Counted from the first letter of the stretch, positions 28,536-37,852 are shown. The stretch: DNA of 64,000 nt from Planctomycetota bacterium (GCA_016872645.1 VGZH01000019.1:1-64000), one strand, 5' to 3'. The notes: generated by a model from the letters alone, not told the origin. Translations and numbers: made by a program.

Positions 28536-28858
28536 GGCGAGACCTCGCGCACTTCAAAAATCTGGTTCAGCTTGGTGATTTCCAAAACCTCGCGCACATC
28601 GTCGGAGGGATTCAGAATCTGAATCTTGGTGACGATGTCACGCAGCGAGACCAGCAACCCCAACATCCCGCTGGGAATGAATTGCACGCCGGTCATCTCG
28701 AGCGTGAGAGTCTTAGTTTGATTCCGCCTTACGATCTCGATGATTTGCTCACGGCAAGCGGCGAGATTGATCTGATCCAGCACGTCGCAGTCGGCGAAAC
28801 TCAAGATCGTGGTCTCGCCGTTTTGAACCAGCTTAAGTGTGGCAAATTCGTTGGCCAT
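28532..28858 (-). CDS. STAS-domain protein (anti-sigma factor antagonist-like)
   Basis: This 108-aa protein is a single STAS domain: TTILSFADCDVLDQINLAA, the core TLTLEMTGVQFIPSGMLGLL, then RDIVTKIQILNPSDDVREVL. The conserved region around the usual phosphorylatable serine reads FIPSGMLGLL, where canonical SpoIIAA has DSSGLG; the serine is kept but the preceding Asp-Ser is not. It probably works in a partner-switching pathway, but no anti-sigma kinase is seen nearby. Coupling to the serine hydrolase gene through an ATGA overlap suggests co-expression. Confidence 0.85.
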   Translation of the reverse strand: MANEFATLKLVQNGETTILSFADCDVLDQINLAACREQIIEIVRRNQTKTLTLEMTGVQFIPSGMLGLLVSLRDIVTKIQILNPSDDVREVLEITKLNQIFEVREVSP

Positions 28859-28936
28859 GTCTTGGGACTCTTGTTGAGCAGAAAAGGGGAAGACGGGGGA
28901 CGGATAATAACAACGCCCGCAATCCTCGGCAGCTTC

Positions 28937-30247
28937 TCACTTCTTCGCGGCGATGCGATAGAGGGCTTTGCTGGTCCGCACGAACAGGTCCGCATCGACT
29001 GCCGCAGGTGTCGCCATGATTTCGCCGTCGAGCAAGTTCGTGGCCAGCAGCTTGTAGGTCTTTCCGGGAGCAATCACGAACGTCTGACCCTCACGATTGC
29101 CAATCAGAATTCGCCCGTCGGCAAACATCGGCGACGAACAGAAGTTGCCTCCCAAACGCTCCGTCCAGTTGGCTTCACCGGACTTCGCGTCGAGGCAGGT
29201 CGCGACCCCCTTGTCGGCCACGATGTAAAGCTCGTCACCCACCAGCAGCGGCGATGGCATGTTCGGCGCTTGCTTGCTGAATCGCCAGGCGATCTTCGGG
29301 TTGTCGTCGAGCGTCACCGCCAGGATCTCCGGCTTCATGAAACTGGTGCCGACAAAAATCATTCCGTGCCCAACGACCGGCCGCGGCACAATCGAAAAGC
29401 CCAACGCTCCGTATTTGAGCTTCCACAACTCGCGGCCGGTTTCCGGTTCATAGGCATACAACCAATCGGCGGCCGGCGAGAGCACCGCCTCGCGCCCGCT
29501 GACCTTTGTGATGAGCGGCGTGCCGTAGGCCTTCTTGAGCTGTGGTTCGGGATTCATTTCACCGCTACGGTTCGTGCGCCAAGCAACCTTCCCGTCGAGT
29601 TTGCTGAGAGCCGCGATCGATTGTGTGTCGCTGCCGTCGCAATGCACGATCAACAAGTCACCCCACAAGATCGGCGTACTACCGGGACCGTTCTCGTGCT
29701 TGAGCTTCAACTCACGATTCGTCCACAAGACCTTCTGCGTCGTCGTTTCGAGACACGCCGTTCCATTCGTGCCAAAGTGAGCATACAGCCGTCCGTTCTC
29801 CAGAATCGGCGACGGCGACGCGAACGAATTCAACTGATGCACCGGATCAGGTGATTCGGCCACCAGCAATTCGACGTCGTGTAACAGCTTCCCGGACGAG
29901 CGATCGACACAGACGGCTCGCAGACTGACCTTGCCCACGATGCTCAGGGGTTGACCCGCGAAGTTGTCCTTCAGCTTCTTGGCCTTTTCGGTCAACGGGG
30001 CTTCCGATTCAACCGCCGTTGTCAACCAGATGTGCTGTCCTTCGATCACAGGCGAAGACCATGCGCGTCCGGGAATCACCGTCCGCCAAGCGACGTTCTC
30101 AGTCTCACTCCATGTCAGGGGCAGCCCTTTGGCATTCGAATGCCCTTGCCCTCCTGGACCACGCCACTGCGGCCAGTCCGCCGCAGGTACCGCAGACGCA
30201 ACACCGAGCAGCACGACCGCCAACATACAACCGACAGCAAGTTTCAC
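28937..30247 (-). CDS. Secreted PQQ-type beta-propeller protein (BamB-like repeats)
   Basis: This 436-aa protein has a signal peptide (KLAVGCMLAVVLLGVASAVP) followed by ADWPQWRGPGGQGHSNAKGL, the signature opening of planctomycete PQQ-like proteins. The body is a repeated beta-propeller with ENVAWRTVIPGRAWSSPVI, KVAWRTNRSGEM, GRELWKLKYGALGFS and CLDAKSGEANWTERLGGNF. It lacks the residues needed to call a quinoprotein dehydrogenase, so a scaffold or binding role is more likely. The start is a GTG at 30247, chosen because CAGGGAGA lies just upstream at good spacing and the signal peptide begins there; the longer frame to 30322 would overlap msrB and precede the signal peptide with basic residues. 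Confidence 0.85.
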   Translation of the reverse strand: MKLAVGCMLAVVLLGVASAVPAADWPQWRGPGGQGHSNAKGLPLTWSETENVAWRTVIPGRAWSSPVIEGQHIWLTTAVESEAPLTEKAKKLKDNFAGQPLSIVGKVSLRAVCVDRSSGKLLHDVELLVAESPDPVHQLNSFASPSPILENGRLYAHFGTNGTACLETTTQKVLWTNRELKLKHENGPGSTPILWGDLLIVHCDGSDTQSIAALSKLDGKVAWRTNRSGEMNPEPQLKKAYGTPLITKVSGREAVLSPAADWLYAYEPETGRELWKLKYGALGFSIVPRPVVGHGMIFVGTSFMKPEILAVTLDDNPKIAWRFSKQAPNMPSPLLVGDELYIVADKGVATCLDAKSGEANWTERLGGNFCSSPMFADGRILIGNREGQTFVIAPGKTYKLLATNLLDGEIMATPAAVDADLFVRTSKALYRIAAKK

Positions 30248-30252
30248 ATTAA

Positions 30253-30258
30253 TCTCCC
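30253..30258 (-). promoter_or_regulatory. Shine-Dalgarno site that fixes a GTG start
   Basis: On the minus strand AGGGAG lies 5 bp before the GTG at 30247. It supports the GTG as the start of the propeller gene over the in-frame upstream codons. Confidence 0.65.
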
Positions 30259-30318
30259 TGGCACGAGGGCGAAGTCGCAAGAGTGTCGTCGGCTTGCGCG
30301 ATGTCATCTGCCGAGACG

Positions 30319-30873
30319 TCACTTCGCATCACTTGCGCGTTTTTCGAATTTCAGAGCGGCCGAGTTCATACAGTACCTCAGGCCGGTCGGTTGCGGACCG
30401 TCATCAAAGACGTGTCCGAGGTGCGCGTCGCAGCGACTGCAAACGACTTCGGTCCGAGTTGCGAACCAAGAACGATCAATGACCTCGCCGACACTTTCGG
30501 AGGATATCGGCTGGAAGAAGCTCGGCCAGCCAGTACCGGAGTCGAATTTCGTGTCGGCATCAAACAGCTTTTGGCCGCAGCAGACACAGCGATACACGCC
30601 CGGCTCGTGGTTGTCCCAGTATGCTCCCGTGAAAGCTCGCTCGGTCCCCTTTTTTCGAGCTACTTTGAATTGTTCCGGAGTCAATCGCTGCTGCCATTCG
30701 GCATCGTCTTTCGCAATCGGCAAAAGATCCGGATCGGATTCATTCGACGCGTTCATCGGAGGAGCCCTTCGAAGCGGCGGTGTGAACTCGTCGCGAGACG
30801 GATGGACCGAGAATGCACTCACAACTAAAGCACCGACGACAACAACCGCGAACACGACAACACACTTGAGCAT
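30319..30873 (-). CDS. msrB: Exported peptide-methionine (R)-S-oxide reductase
   Basis: This 184-aa protein reduces methionine-R-sulfoxide in proteins. A hydrophobic N-terminus (VVVFAVVVVGALVVSAFSVH) indicates export or membrane anchoring. The MsrB domain begins EWQQRLTPEQFKVARKKGTE and includes FDSGTGWPSFFQPI. Zinc-binding CxxC pairs lie in YRCVCCGQKL and VVCSRCDAHLGHVFDDGP. The catalytic cysteine is in GLRYCMNSAALKF. An exported MsrB would repair envelope proteins. It is followed after about 70 bp by the PQQ-propeller gene on the same strand. Confidence 0.95.
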   Translation of the reverse strand: MLKCVVVFAVVVVGALVVSAFSVHPSRDEFTPPLRRAPPMNASNESDPDLLPIAKDDAEWQQRLTPEQFKVARKKGTERAFTGAYWDNHEPGVYRCVCCGQKLFDADTKFDSGTGWPSFFQPISSESVGEVIDRSWFATRTEVVCSRCDAHLGHVFDDGPQPTGLRYCMNSAALKFEKRASDAK

Positions 30874-30939
30874 GGCTCCATCCTTTGAATGTCTCGGGAA
30901 TCCACGAATGCTCGAACTGATGACGGCGCGGTGAGTCGT

Positions 30940-31218
30940 CTACACCAGGCTGTCCAAATCGATGCCCGCGTCACGGCGCTTGCGACCTTCGCCGGGACCG
31001 CCATCGCCGGCGATCGCCACCTGCCCGGACGTATCCAGAAAGATTTTATCGCCGAGAATCTCTGCGACGACGATCTCCAGCGGGTTTTTGGTACTCAGTT
31101 CGACCAGCGGTCGAGCTCCACGGTTCAACGCAACCAGCCGTTTTTGGATCAGCGACGACAATTTGAAGCGGCCGCCGACCTTGTTCACGATCGCTTCATC
31201 TTTGAAAACATCAAGCAT
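30940..31218 (-). CDS. rpoZ: RNA polymerase omega-type subunit
   Basis: This 92-aa protein has the omega pattern [20 protein letters not shown] followed by [20 protein letters not shown]. The usual bacterial signature is VGNRFxLVxxAxxRARQL, so this is a diverged planctomycete form. The Gly/Arg-rich tail ([20 protein letters not shown]) is variable. Identification rests strongly on position: it overlaps gmk by 8 bp in the order yicC-gmk-rpoZ found in many bacteria. Confidence 0.85.
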   Translation of the reverse strand: MLDVFKDEAIVNKVGGRFKLSSLIQKRLVALNRGARPLVELSTKNPLEIVVAEILGDKIFLDTSGQVAIAGDGGPGEGRKRRDAGIDLDSLV

Positions 31219-31852
31219 TCGAGTTCCCCTCCACGCCTTTCAGGATTTGAACGATCTCGGACGTCGCCCGATCCAGGTCGTCATTTATCACCTGATAACG
31301 GTAACGGTCCACCATTTCCAGTTCACGCCGAGCGGTCTGCAACCGCCGTTGAATCACTTCTTCCGATTCGGTGCCTCGCGCCCGCAACCGCTGCTCGAAT
31401 TCCACTTCGGAGGTGGTGCGAATGAAAATTGTCACTGCCTCAGGATAAAGAGCGACCACCTGCATCGCTCCTTGCACGTCAATTTCCAACATGGCCCAGC
31501 CGCCGCAGTCGTGTGCTCGCTGCACCTCAGATTTCAGAGTTCCGTACCACTTTTCAGAGCCATGCACTTCAAAACACTCAACGAATTCCTGGGCGTCACG
31601 TCTCCGCAGGAACTCTTCTTTGGACAAAAAATAGTAGTCGACCCCCTGCCGCTCCTGGTTGCGTGGCGCTCTTGTTGTCGCCGAGATCGCCTTGACGAGT
31701 TTGACTTCGTTTTGAGCCGCCAGCCGATTTACGATGGTCGATTTTCCGGTGCCGCTTGGTCCGGATAGCACGACAATCCGCAACCCCTTCGCTCCGGCCG
31801 AACGACCGGACGATCTGGGAGAACTGGTTGCGGACAAAGTCAATTCGGACAC
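31211..31852 (-). CDS. gmk: Guanylate kinase
   Basis: This 213-aa enzyme phosphorylates GMP to GDP with ATP. The P-loop is [16 protein letters not shown]. The GMP-binding region includes [20 protein letters not shown] and [20 protein letters not shown], with the Walker-B-like [11 protein letters not shown]. The lid and C-terminus carry [20 protein letters not shown]. About 20 residues precede the P-loop domain ([14 protein letters not shown]) and are probably disordered. It sits between yicC (6 bp upstream) and rpoZ (8-bp overlap). Confidence 0.96.
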   Translation of the reverse strand: MSELTLSATSSPRSSGRSAGAKGLRIVVLSGPSGTGKSTIVNRLAAQNEVKLVKAISATTRAPRNQERQGVDYYFLSKEEFLRRRDAQEFVECFEVHGSEKWYGTLKSEVQRAHDCGGWAMLEIDVQGAMQVVALYPEAVTIFIRTTSEVEFEQRLRARGTESEEVIQRRLQTARRELEMVDRYRYQVINDDLDRATSEIVQILKGVEGNSNA

Positions 31853-31858
31853 CGGAAA

Positions 31859-32734
31859 CTACTCCACGTTCTGCAAGACTTCACGGATTCGCTCGACAGC
31901 CGACTTCATTTCCACGGCATGCCGCGAGAGCGACACATGATTGGCCTTCGAACCGATCGTGTTGACCTCGCGAAACATCTCTTGAATCAGAAAATCGAGC
32001 TTGCGCCCCTGTGACACTTTGTCGCTAAGGAACGCTTCAAATTGTTCGAGGTGGCATCGCAGCCGCGTGATCTCTTCGTTGATGTCGCAGCGATCGGCAA
32101 ACAGGCTGACCTCGCGAATCAAATCTGGCTCAGTGATGACGACATTTGTCCCTTTGAGCAATTCGCTGACGCGGTCCAGCAGCCTGTTGCGGTAATGCTT
32201 GACGACCTCGGACGCGGTCTTGGCGATCTCGTCGAGGTTGCTGACGAGGACTCGACCGTTGAGCCGCAAGTCGTCCTCCATCGAGCGGCCTTCGCGAACC
32301 CGGAACTCTTTGAACTTGCTGAGCGCCTCTTCCAATTGCGCCTTCAGGAAAGGCCAGTCACGCTCTGCGTCGAGTTCGCCTCGACTGCAGTCAGTGACCA
32401 CGCCGGGGAGCAACAGGAAGTTGGAAATGTCCAACGCCGGTGCGCCGACGGTGAGATGACGTGACACGTCCTTCACTTGGTTCCAATACGCCGTGAGCAC
32501 ATCGACATTGAGCTGCGACGCGGACATCCCCGCGACCGGTCGGACGTCGAATGCGACTGTGACCGTGCCGCGCGCGACATGCTCGCGCACGACGCGCTCG
32601 ATTTCCCCTTCAAGTGCCGCGTATGCGTCGGGGAATCGCGAGTTCACCTTCAGATACCGGTTGTTGACGGCTCGGACCTCGACGGCGACGTTCAGTCGCT
32701 CGTTCTGCCCCTTCGAGGCTCCGAATCCGGTCAT
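31859..32734 (-). CDS. yicC: YicC-family protein (putative endoribonuclease)
   Basis: This 291-aa protein opens MTGFGASKGQ and continues with VEVRAVNNRYLKVNSRFPDA, both standard YicC motifs. The C-terminal DUF1732-type region contains VSLFADRCDINEEITRLRCH and GRKLDFLIQEMFREVNTIGS, ending in NHVSLSRHAVEMKSAVERIR. YicC proteins have been reported as endoribonucleases involved in RNA turnover. It is the first gene of the yicC-gmk-rpoZ operon. I chose the ATG at 32734, which places MTGFG at the N-terminus as in the family; the longer frame to 32770 has no support. Confidence 0.93.
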   Translation of the reverse strand: MTGFGASKGQNERLNVAVEVRAVNNRYLKVNSRFPDAYAALEGEIERVVREHVARGTVTVAFDVRPVAGMSASQLNVDVLTAYWNQVKDVSRHLTVGAPALDISNFLLLPGVVTDCSRGELDAERDWPFLKAQLEEALSKFKEFRVREGRSMEDDLRLNGRVLVSNLDEIAKTASEVVKHYRNRLLDRVSELLKGTNVVITEPDLIREVSLFADRCDINEEITRLRCHLEQFEAFLSDKVSQGRKLDFLIQEMFREVNTIGSKANHVSLSRHAVEMKSAVERIREVLQNVE

Positions 32735-32781
32735 GCTCAGTAACACAACGCGCCCTCTCCGACTGGCCAAACTAAGTCACA

Positions 32782-32831
32782 ACAGCCTTTCAAGGCTGTC
32801 GATTTTCCCACGACAGGCTGGGAAGTCTGTC
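32782..32831. repeat. Tandem hairpins between secG and yicC
   Basis: The first hairpin is exact: ACAGCCTT (32782-32789), loop TC, AAGGCTGT (32792-32799). The second pairs GACAG (32812-32816) with CTGTC (32827-32831). They follow the secG stop on the minus strand and may end the tpiA-secG transcript. The second resembles the repeat at 12348-12361 through the sequence GGAAGTCTGTCG. Confidence 0.6.
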
Positions 32832-32860
32832 GCTCCGGTTTCATTGCTGCCGTGGTTGCG

Positions 32861-33406
32861 TTACTTCTTTTCGCCGCTCTTTTCCTCGGGTTTAGCGTCT
32901 GACGTCTCATCGAGTTCCTTCTTCGGCGGCTCTTTGGATTTTGGGGCGGAGTTCGACGTCTTGTCGTCCTCTGGGGTGACATCCTTAGTCGCTTCATCGG
33001 ACTTCGTTGCCGCCTTCGAACCCTGGTCTTTCTCACCCTTTTCCTCCGATGTCCCGGTGGATGAACCGAGTCCCGATTCCCCCTTCGAATCATCGGACTT
33101 GGTCGCGCTCTCGTTGTCTTTGTCCTTTGAGGAGTTGCTTGTTTCCCTCTCAACGGTTTCGTTCTTGAACTTCTCCGTTCGGGCACGGAGCACTTGGCCG
33201 TGGATACCTGCCAGCAGCACCCAGACCGCAGCAATGCCGATGGTGATGCGAGTGAACATATCCCCGGCCTTCGTACCAAAGGCACTTTGTCCACCCAGGC
33301 CGCTCAGCGCGCCGACCAATCCGCCGCCCCGTCCGCGTTGCAGCAGAATGATTCCGATCAGCAGAACGCTGATGAATATCCCCACTAAGGCCAAAAACGT
33401 TGGCAT
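32861..33406 (-). CDS. secG: Preprotein translocase subunit SecG with a long charged tail
   Basis: This 181-aa protein begins with a SecG module: helix 1 [20 protein letters not shown], the conserved cytosolic loop [29 protein letters not shown] (split here), then helix 2 ([16 protein letters not shown]). SecG stimulates SecYEG-dependent export. Canonical SecG ends near residue 75; here about 105 extra residues follow, rich in Lys, Glu, Asp and Ser (for example [20 protein letters not shown]) and predicted disordered. It follows tpiA by 48 bp, an order seen in many bacteria. Confidence 0.92.
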   Translation of the reverse strand: MPTFLALVGIFISVLLIGIILLQRGRGGGLVGALSGLGGQSAFGTKAGDMFTRITIGIAAVWVLLAGIHGQVLRARTEKFKNETVERETSNSSKDKDNESATKSDDSKGESGLGSSTGTSEEKGEKDQGSKAATKSDEATKDVTPEDDKTSNSAPKSKEPPKKELDETSDAKPEEKSGEKK

Positions 33407-33454
33407 GAAAACTCCTCACTCGATTCCGCGCCGCCGCAAAGTTTGCGAGCGGCC

Positions 33455-34225
33455 CTAGTTTTTTCGGGTCTGAGCCTGAATCCCTGCTTCAATAATCGCG
33501 ATGAATGAATCCGCTTTCAGACTGGCTCCACCGACCAACGCACCATCCACATCCGGTTGCGACAGCAATTCCAGAGCGTTGTCCGCCTTTACACTGCCGC
33601 CATAAAGAATTCGCGTGGCTGAGGCAACCGTTTCGCCGTACTTCGACTTCAATTGACCGCGAAGAAAACTATGAGCCTGTTGAGCTTGTTCTGTCGAGGC
33701 CGTGACTCCCGTGCCGATCGCCCAAACCGGTTCGTAGGCAATCACGATGTTGGCCATCTGCTCGGCGGAAACTTGGGCTAGCCCGGCCATCTGTTTTTCG
33801 AGCACTGCTTCGGTCTGTCCCGATTGTCGCTCGGCCAGCAATTCGCCGACACACAACACGACTTTCAAACTGTGCTGCAAACCGGCCGCAACCTTCTTGG
33901 CGAGCAGTTCGTCTTGCTCACCGAAAAATTGACGTCGCTCGCTATGCCCGACCAGCACCCAACCGCAGCCGATGTCTTTCAACATGTCGCCGCAGACCTC
34001 GCCGGTGAATGCACCTTGCGGAGCGAAGTACAGATTCTGTGCTCCGAGCTGAACGGCTGAACCGCGAATTGTCGTGGCGATGCCACTGAGGTACGGAAGT
34101 GCCGGGCAGACCAAAACCTCAACGGCGCACGAGGCATATTTGCTCGCCAGGGCCTGGCTGAGCGCCACCCCTTGGTTCTGCAACAAATTCATCTTCCAAT
34201 TGCCAGCGACCAAAATCTGTCGCAT
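33455..34225 (-). CDS. tpiA: Triose-phosphate isomerase
   Basis: This 256-aa TIM barrel interconverts glyceraldehyde-3-phosphate and dihydroxyacetone phosphate. All catalytic residues are visible: Lys in VAGNWKMNL, His in VLVGHSERRQFFGE, and Glu in VIAYEPVWAIGTGVTAS, which also carries loop 6. The phosphate-binding ends are RILYGGSVKADN and VDGALVGGASL. The start at 34225 gives the standard MRQILVAGNWKMN opening; an ATG two codons upstream (34231) is possible. It precedes secG. Confidence 0.96.
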   Translation of the reverse strand: MRQILVAGNWKMNLLQNQGVALSQALASKYASCAVEVLVCPALPYLSGIATTIRGSAVQLGAQNLYFAPQGAFTGEVCGDMLKDIGCGWVLVGHSERRQFFGEQDELLAKKVAAGLQHSLKVVLCVGELLAERQSGQTEAVLEKQMAGLAQVSAEQMANIVIAYEPVWAIGTGVTASTEQAQQAHSFLRGQLKSKYGETVASATRILYGGSVKADNALELLSQPDVDGALVGGASLKADSFIAIIEAGIQAQTRKN

Positions 34226-34387
34226 GAACATCGACCCTTCAAAAGACGACAACTCCGTCACCGGTGACGAGTTCCGGCCAGACACAGCGACTCGGCATAA
34301 TTCGCTCGCTAGGCGGCGGGTCGGGAATGATGACGGCCAAAGGCTTTGAGTTCAACCCGTGGCCGTTGGTCCCTCGCCGTGTGCTGG

Positions 34388-35533
34388 TCAACTTAACGGT
34401 TCGCTCCGCGGGTACGAGCCGAGCACTTCCATCCGCACCGCCAGCCGCTCGATTTCGGAAAGCGTCCGATTGATGCGTGGATCGTGCGAGTGCCCCTCGA
34501 AGTCCAGAAAGAACAGATAGCCCGACTCCGGTCCTCGCAGCGGGAACGACTCAATCCAGGTCAGGTTGATTTTATTTCGCTTGAACGACCCCAGCGCGTC
34601 CGCCAAAGCTCCTGGTTTGTGCGGGATTTGCAACAACAAGGCGGTGCGATCCTTGCCCGTCGGTTTCGTGTCGTCGTCACCGATGATGGCGAACCGCGTG
34701 ACGTTGTTTTTGTTGTCCTGGATCGACTCGGCTACGACGTTCAAGTCGTATTCGACCGCAGCTCTCATGCTGGCGACCGCCGCCGTTCCTGGTTTGTCTC
34801 GAGCCAACTGAGCCGCTGTTGAAGTGCTGGTCACTTCCAGCAGCCGAGCCTGCGGCATGTTCTTGTTGAGCCACTCACGACACTGCGATAAAGCCTGCGG
34901 TTTGCTGTAGATTTCGGTCACTTCACTCCGAGGGCAGCGAGCCAACAGATTGTGATGAATCGCGATCTGGACCTCGCCGCAAATCCGCAGCGGCAACCGA
35001 GTGAACATGTCGAGCGTGTCCACAATCCGGCCGTCGGTGCTGTTCTCGATCGGGACGATACCGTAGTCGGCCTGCCCTCGATTTACCTCTTCGAAGACGG
35101 CGGCGATCGTCGTGACGGGTACCAAATCGGCTGATTCGCCAAACCGTTCGATCGCCGCGATGTGGGTGTAGCTGTAGGCCGGGCCGAGATAGGCCACTCG
35201 CACGGTTTTCACTTGCTGGCGCGAGGCGCTCAAGATTTGGCGGAAGATTCCCCGAATGGCCGACGCAGGAAGCGGGCCTCGATTCGAAGCTTCCAAAGCT
35301 GCAAACAGTGCGTCGTCTGCCAGCGGCGCGAACATCGCACGCTTTTGATCCGGCTGGCTTTGAATCCAGGCGGTGGTCGTGCCGGCACGCTTGTTGACCA
35401 ACGTGAGAATCTCGCGGTCGAGGCGTTTAAGGTCGCTCTCCAGTGCCGCAGTCGATTTTCGGGCGGGCTTGGAAGGCTTCGGTGGAGCCGCTGCCGACTT
35501 GCGCACTTTCTTCGGAAGTGGTTTCTTGGCCAT
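34388..35533 (-). CDS. pheA: Prephenate dehydratase (P-protein) with degenerate chorismate mutase domain
   Basis: This 381-aa protein has a basic Ala/Lys/Pro-rich leader (residues 1-28), an AroQ-type helical domain ([17 protein letters not shown] to [20 protein letters not shown]), the dehydratase domain ([39 protein letters not shown], catalytic TRF in [13 protein letters not shown]), and an ACT domain ([38 protein letters not shown]). It makes phenylpyruvate for phenylalanine, with ACT-mediated feedback likely. In the AroQ part the lysine of the usual GxxK turn and the PxRE motif are replaced ([20 protein letters not shown]), so mutase activity is doubtful. The start at 35533 has AAGGA just upstream. 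It is divergent from dnaK. Confidence 0.93.
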   Translation of the reverse strand: MAKKPLPKKVRKSAAAPPKPSKPARKSTAALESDLKRLDREILTLVNKRAGTTTAWIQSQPDQKRAMFAPLADDALFAALEASNRGPLPASAIRGIFRQILSASRQQVKTVRVAYLGPAYSYTHIAAIERFGESADLVPVTTIAAVFEEVNRGQADYGIVPIENSTDGRIVDTLDMFTRLPLRICGEVQIAIHHNLLARCPRSEVTEIYSKPQALSQCREWLNKNMPQARLLEVTSTSTAAQLARDKPGTAAVASMRAAVEYDLNVVAESIQDNKNNVTRFAIIGDDDTKPTGKDRTALLLQIPHKPGALADALGSFKRNKINLTWIESFPLRGPESGYLFFLDFEGHSHDPRINRTLSEIERLAVRMEVLGSYPRSEPLS

Positions 35534-35886
35534 GAGTTCCTTTCGCGGTCGCAAGGCCAGAAATGCAGCAAAATCGGCTCTGCCATGCGGATCATCGCTT
35601 GTATTGGGGCATTTCCGAGGTGTCAAGCAGCCAAGAATTTCGGTTCACCTTGGGGTCAAAAAGCGAGGCTGCCAGATTGACAATCCCGGCAGCGGATCGA
35701 GGGCCCTGAGTCAGTGCCAAAGTGGCAACTTCTCAAACGGTCTACGTGCTGAACAAGCCGCAATCTTCGGCCGCGCCAGAGTTTGTCGAGTCAACAAAAG
35801 CCAAACCACGGCTGGCACGCTCTTTGCCTTCTGCTGCGACGACGTTTCACATTCGAACCAAAACGGACCACCGAAGGAGCCAAGTC
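35534..35886. other. Divergent regulatory region between pheA and dnaK
   Basis: This 353-bp gap contains no gene. It holds the sigma-54-type promoter at 35813-35827 for dnaK and a small palindrome TGCCA-AAG-TGGCA at 35715-35727 about 90 bp upstream of it. No CIRCE element (TTAGCACTC with its inverted partner) was found. Confidence 0.6.
35813..35827 (+). promoter_or_regulatory. Sigma-54 (-24/-12) type promoter upstream of dnaK
   Basis: TGGCACG (35813-35819), four bases, then TTGC (35824-35827) matches the RpoN consensus TGGCACG-N4-TTGC, including the required GG and GC doublets at correct spacing. Transcription would begin near 35838, giving a leader of about 49 bases with AAGGAG at 35874-35879 and the dnaK ATG at 35887. 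If real, an enhancer-binding activator should be needed; its site is not identified. Confidence 0.65.
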
Positions 35887-37794
35887 ATGGCTGTCACAGA
35901 GAAAGTTATCGGAATCGATCTGGGGACCACGAACTCCGTCGTCTCGATTATGGAAGGGGGCGAGGTCAAAGTCCTTGCCAACCTCGAAGGCAACCGGCTG
36001 ACGCCGAGTATCGTCGCGTTCACCGACAAGGGTGAGACCCTGGTGGGCGATCCGGCTCGTCGCCAAGCGGTCACCAACCCGAAGAACACGATTTACTCGA
36101 TCAAGCGTTTCATGGGCAGACGACACAACGAAGTCGCATCTGAGGAAAAACTCGTCCCGTACAAAATTGTGGGGGGGCCAACCGACTATGTGAAGGTCGA
36201 GACCGGCAACGGCAAGCAGCACACGCCCCCCGAGATTTCGGCACTCGTACTCCGCAAGCTGAAGGAAGCTTCCGAGAGCTATCTGGGCCACAAGGTCAAC
36301 AAGGCGGTCATCACCGTCCCGGCCTACTTTAACGACGCGCAGCGACAGGCGACGAAGGACGCTGGTCAGATCGCCGGCCTGGAAGTCGCGCGAATCATCA
36401 ACGAGCCGACCGCCGCCGCCTTGGCCTACGGGCTCGAAAAGAAGAAGGACGAAAAGATTTGCGTGTTCGACCTCGGTGGAGGCACGTTTGACGTGTCGAT
36501 CCTGGAAGTCAGCAATGAACTGGTCGAAGTGCTCAGCACGAACGGCGACACGCACCTGGGTGGTGATGACTTCGACGAAGAACTGATCAACTTTATCGCC
36601 GCGAAGTTCAAAGCTGAGAACAACATCGACCTCCGCAAAGACCCGATGGCGTTGCAACGACTGCGTGAAGCGGCCGAGAAGGCCAAGAAAGAACTTTCGT
36701 CGTTGCAGAATTCGGAGATCAACCTGCCGTTCATCACGGCCGATGCCAGCGGCGCGAAGCACTTGCAGATGTCGATCACGCGGTCTGAGTTCGAGAAGAT
36801 GATCGATTCGCTCATCGAACGCTGCCGCATCCCGGTTGAAAGTGCTCTGAGAGACGCGAAGCTCAAGCCGGCCGACATCGACGAGGTCGTGCTCGTCGGC
36901 GGTTCGACCCGTGTGCCGAAGGTGCAAGACTTCGTCAAGAAAATCTTCCAAGGCAAAGAGCCGCACAAAGGAGTGAACCCGGACGAAGTCGTCTCGATCG
37001 GTGCTGCGATTCAGGGCGGCATCATCACGGGTGAAGTGACCGACGTCGTGCTGATGGATGTGACGCCGCTGTCGCTGGGAATCGAAACCGAAGGTGGCGT
37101 GATGACGGCACTCGTCGAACGGAATACGACGATCCCGACCACGAAGAAGGAAACGTTCTCGACGGCCGCCGACAATCAGCGGGCAGTCACAGTCAGCGTC
37201 TATCAGGGGGAACGCCCGATGGCTCGCGACAACCGGCTGCTCGGCCAGTTCAATCTGGAAGACATCCCGTCCGCCCCGCGCGGCGTGCCGAAGATCGAGG
37301 TCGCGTTCGACATCGACGTCAACGGCATCCTCAAGGTCTCGGCAAAGGATCTCGGCACCGGTAAGGAGCATTCGGTCCGTATCGAAAACTCCAGCGGCTT
37401 GTCCAAGGAGGAGATCGAGAAAATGAAGCGTGACGCCGACGCTCACGCCGACGAAGACAAGAAGCGCAAGGCGTTGGCCGAAGCAAAGAACAAAGGTTCG
37501 ATGCTCGCCTACGAAGCGGAAAAGCAGCTCAAGCAGAACGGTGACAAGCTGGACCCCGCGTCAAAGGGAGCCATCGAGTCGTCGGTTGCGAAGCTGAACG
37601 AGACGTTGAAGTCCGAGGACGCCGACCAGATTAACAGCGCGGTTGCAGCCCTCGAACAAAGTCTGCACGCGATGGCCGAGCACCTCTACAAGGACGCGGG
37701 TGCTCAAGCAGGTGCGCAGGGAGCCGCAGCCGAGTCGGGAGGCTCAAAGCCCGCCGGGGACGACGTCATCGACGCGGAGTTCGAGAAGAAGTAA
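35887..37794 (+). CDS. dnaK: Molecular chaperone DnaK (Hsp70)
   Basis: This 635-aa Hsp70 has the ATPase signatures [35 protein letters not shown] and [20 protein letters not shown]. The substrate-binding domain begins at [21 protein letters not shown] helical lid follows, and the C-terminus is an acidic tail ([11 protein letters not shown]), whose VIDAEFEE-like end is typical of bacterial DnaK. It binds exposed hydrophobic segments and cycles with DnaJ and GrpE, which are not encoded next to it. The ATG at 35887 is chosen because AAGGAG precedes it by 7 bp and it gives the standard N-terminus; the frame is open upstream to 35722 but would pass through the promoter. Confidence 0.97.
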   Translation: MAVTEKVIGIDLGTTNSVVSIMEGGEVKVLANLEGNRLTPSIVAFTDKGETLVGDPARRQAVTNPKNTIYSIKRFMGRRHNEVASEEKLVPYKIVGGPTDYVKVETGNGKQHTPPEISALVLRKLKEASESYLGHKVNKAVITVPAYFNDAQRQATKDAGQIAGLEVARIINEPTAAALAYGLEKKKDEKICVFDLGGGTFDVSILEVSNELVEVLSTNGDTHLGGDDFDEELINFIAAKFKAENNIDLRKDPMALQRLREAAEKAKKELSSLQNSEINLPFITADASGAKHLQMSITRSEFEKMIDSLIERCRIPVESALRDAKLKPADIDEVVLVGGSTRVPKVQDFVKKIFQGKEPHKGVNPDEVVSIGAAIQGGIITGEVTDVVLMDVTPLSLGIETEGGVMTALVERNTTIPTTKKETFSTAADNQRAVTVSVYQGERPMARDNRLLGQFNLEDIPSAPRGVPKIEVAFDIDVNGILKVSAKDLGTGKEHSVRIENSSGLSKEEIEKMKRDADAHADEDKKRKALAEAKNKGSMLAYEAEKQLKQNGDKLDPASKGAIESSVAKLNETLKSEDADQINSAVAALEQSLHAMAEHLYKDAGAQAGAQGAAAESGGSKPAGDDVIDAEFEKK

Positions 37795-37817
37795 TCGATC
37801 ATCTGCCGCAAAACAGA

Positions 37818-37852
37818 AACGCCCAGTCACCAACGGAGGGGAGGCTGGGCGT
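37818..37852. terminator. Bidirectional terminator hairpin after dnaK
   Basis: AACGCCCAG (37818-37826) pairs exactly with CTGGGCGTT (37844-37852), followed by GTCGTTTG on the plus strand. It sits 23 bp after the dnaK stop and 19 bp before the stop of the convergent gene, so it can serve both. The stem is strong, but the T-run is short. Confidence 0.7.

Noticed and set aside
28864-28910. A sixth heptamer array (GGGGAAG/ACGGGGG)
   Set aside because: Only two or three poor units and no inverted partner.
28313-29854. 513-codon plus-strand frame across the hydrolase, STAS and propeller genes
   Set aside because: Crosses three real minus-strand genes and has no domain.
35534-35886. CIRCE/HrcA operator for dnaK
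   Set aside because: No TTAGCACTC-like half-sites were found in the region.
35791-37446. 551-codon minus-strand frame opposite dnaK
   Set aside because: Composition-driven shadow in GC-rich DNA; dnaK is intact on the other strand.
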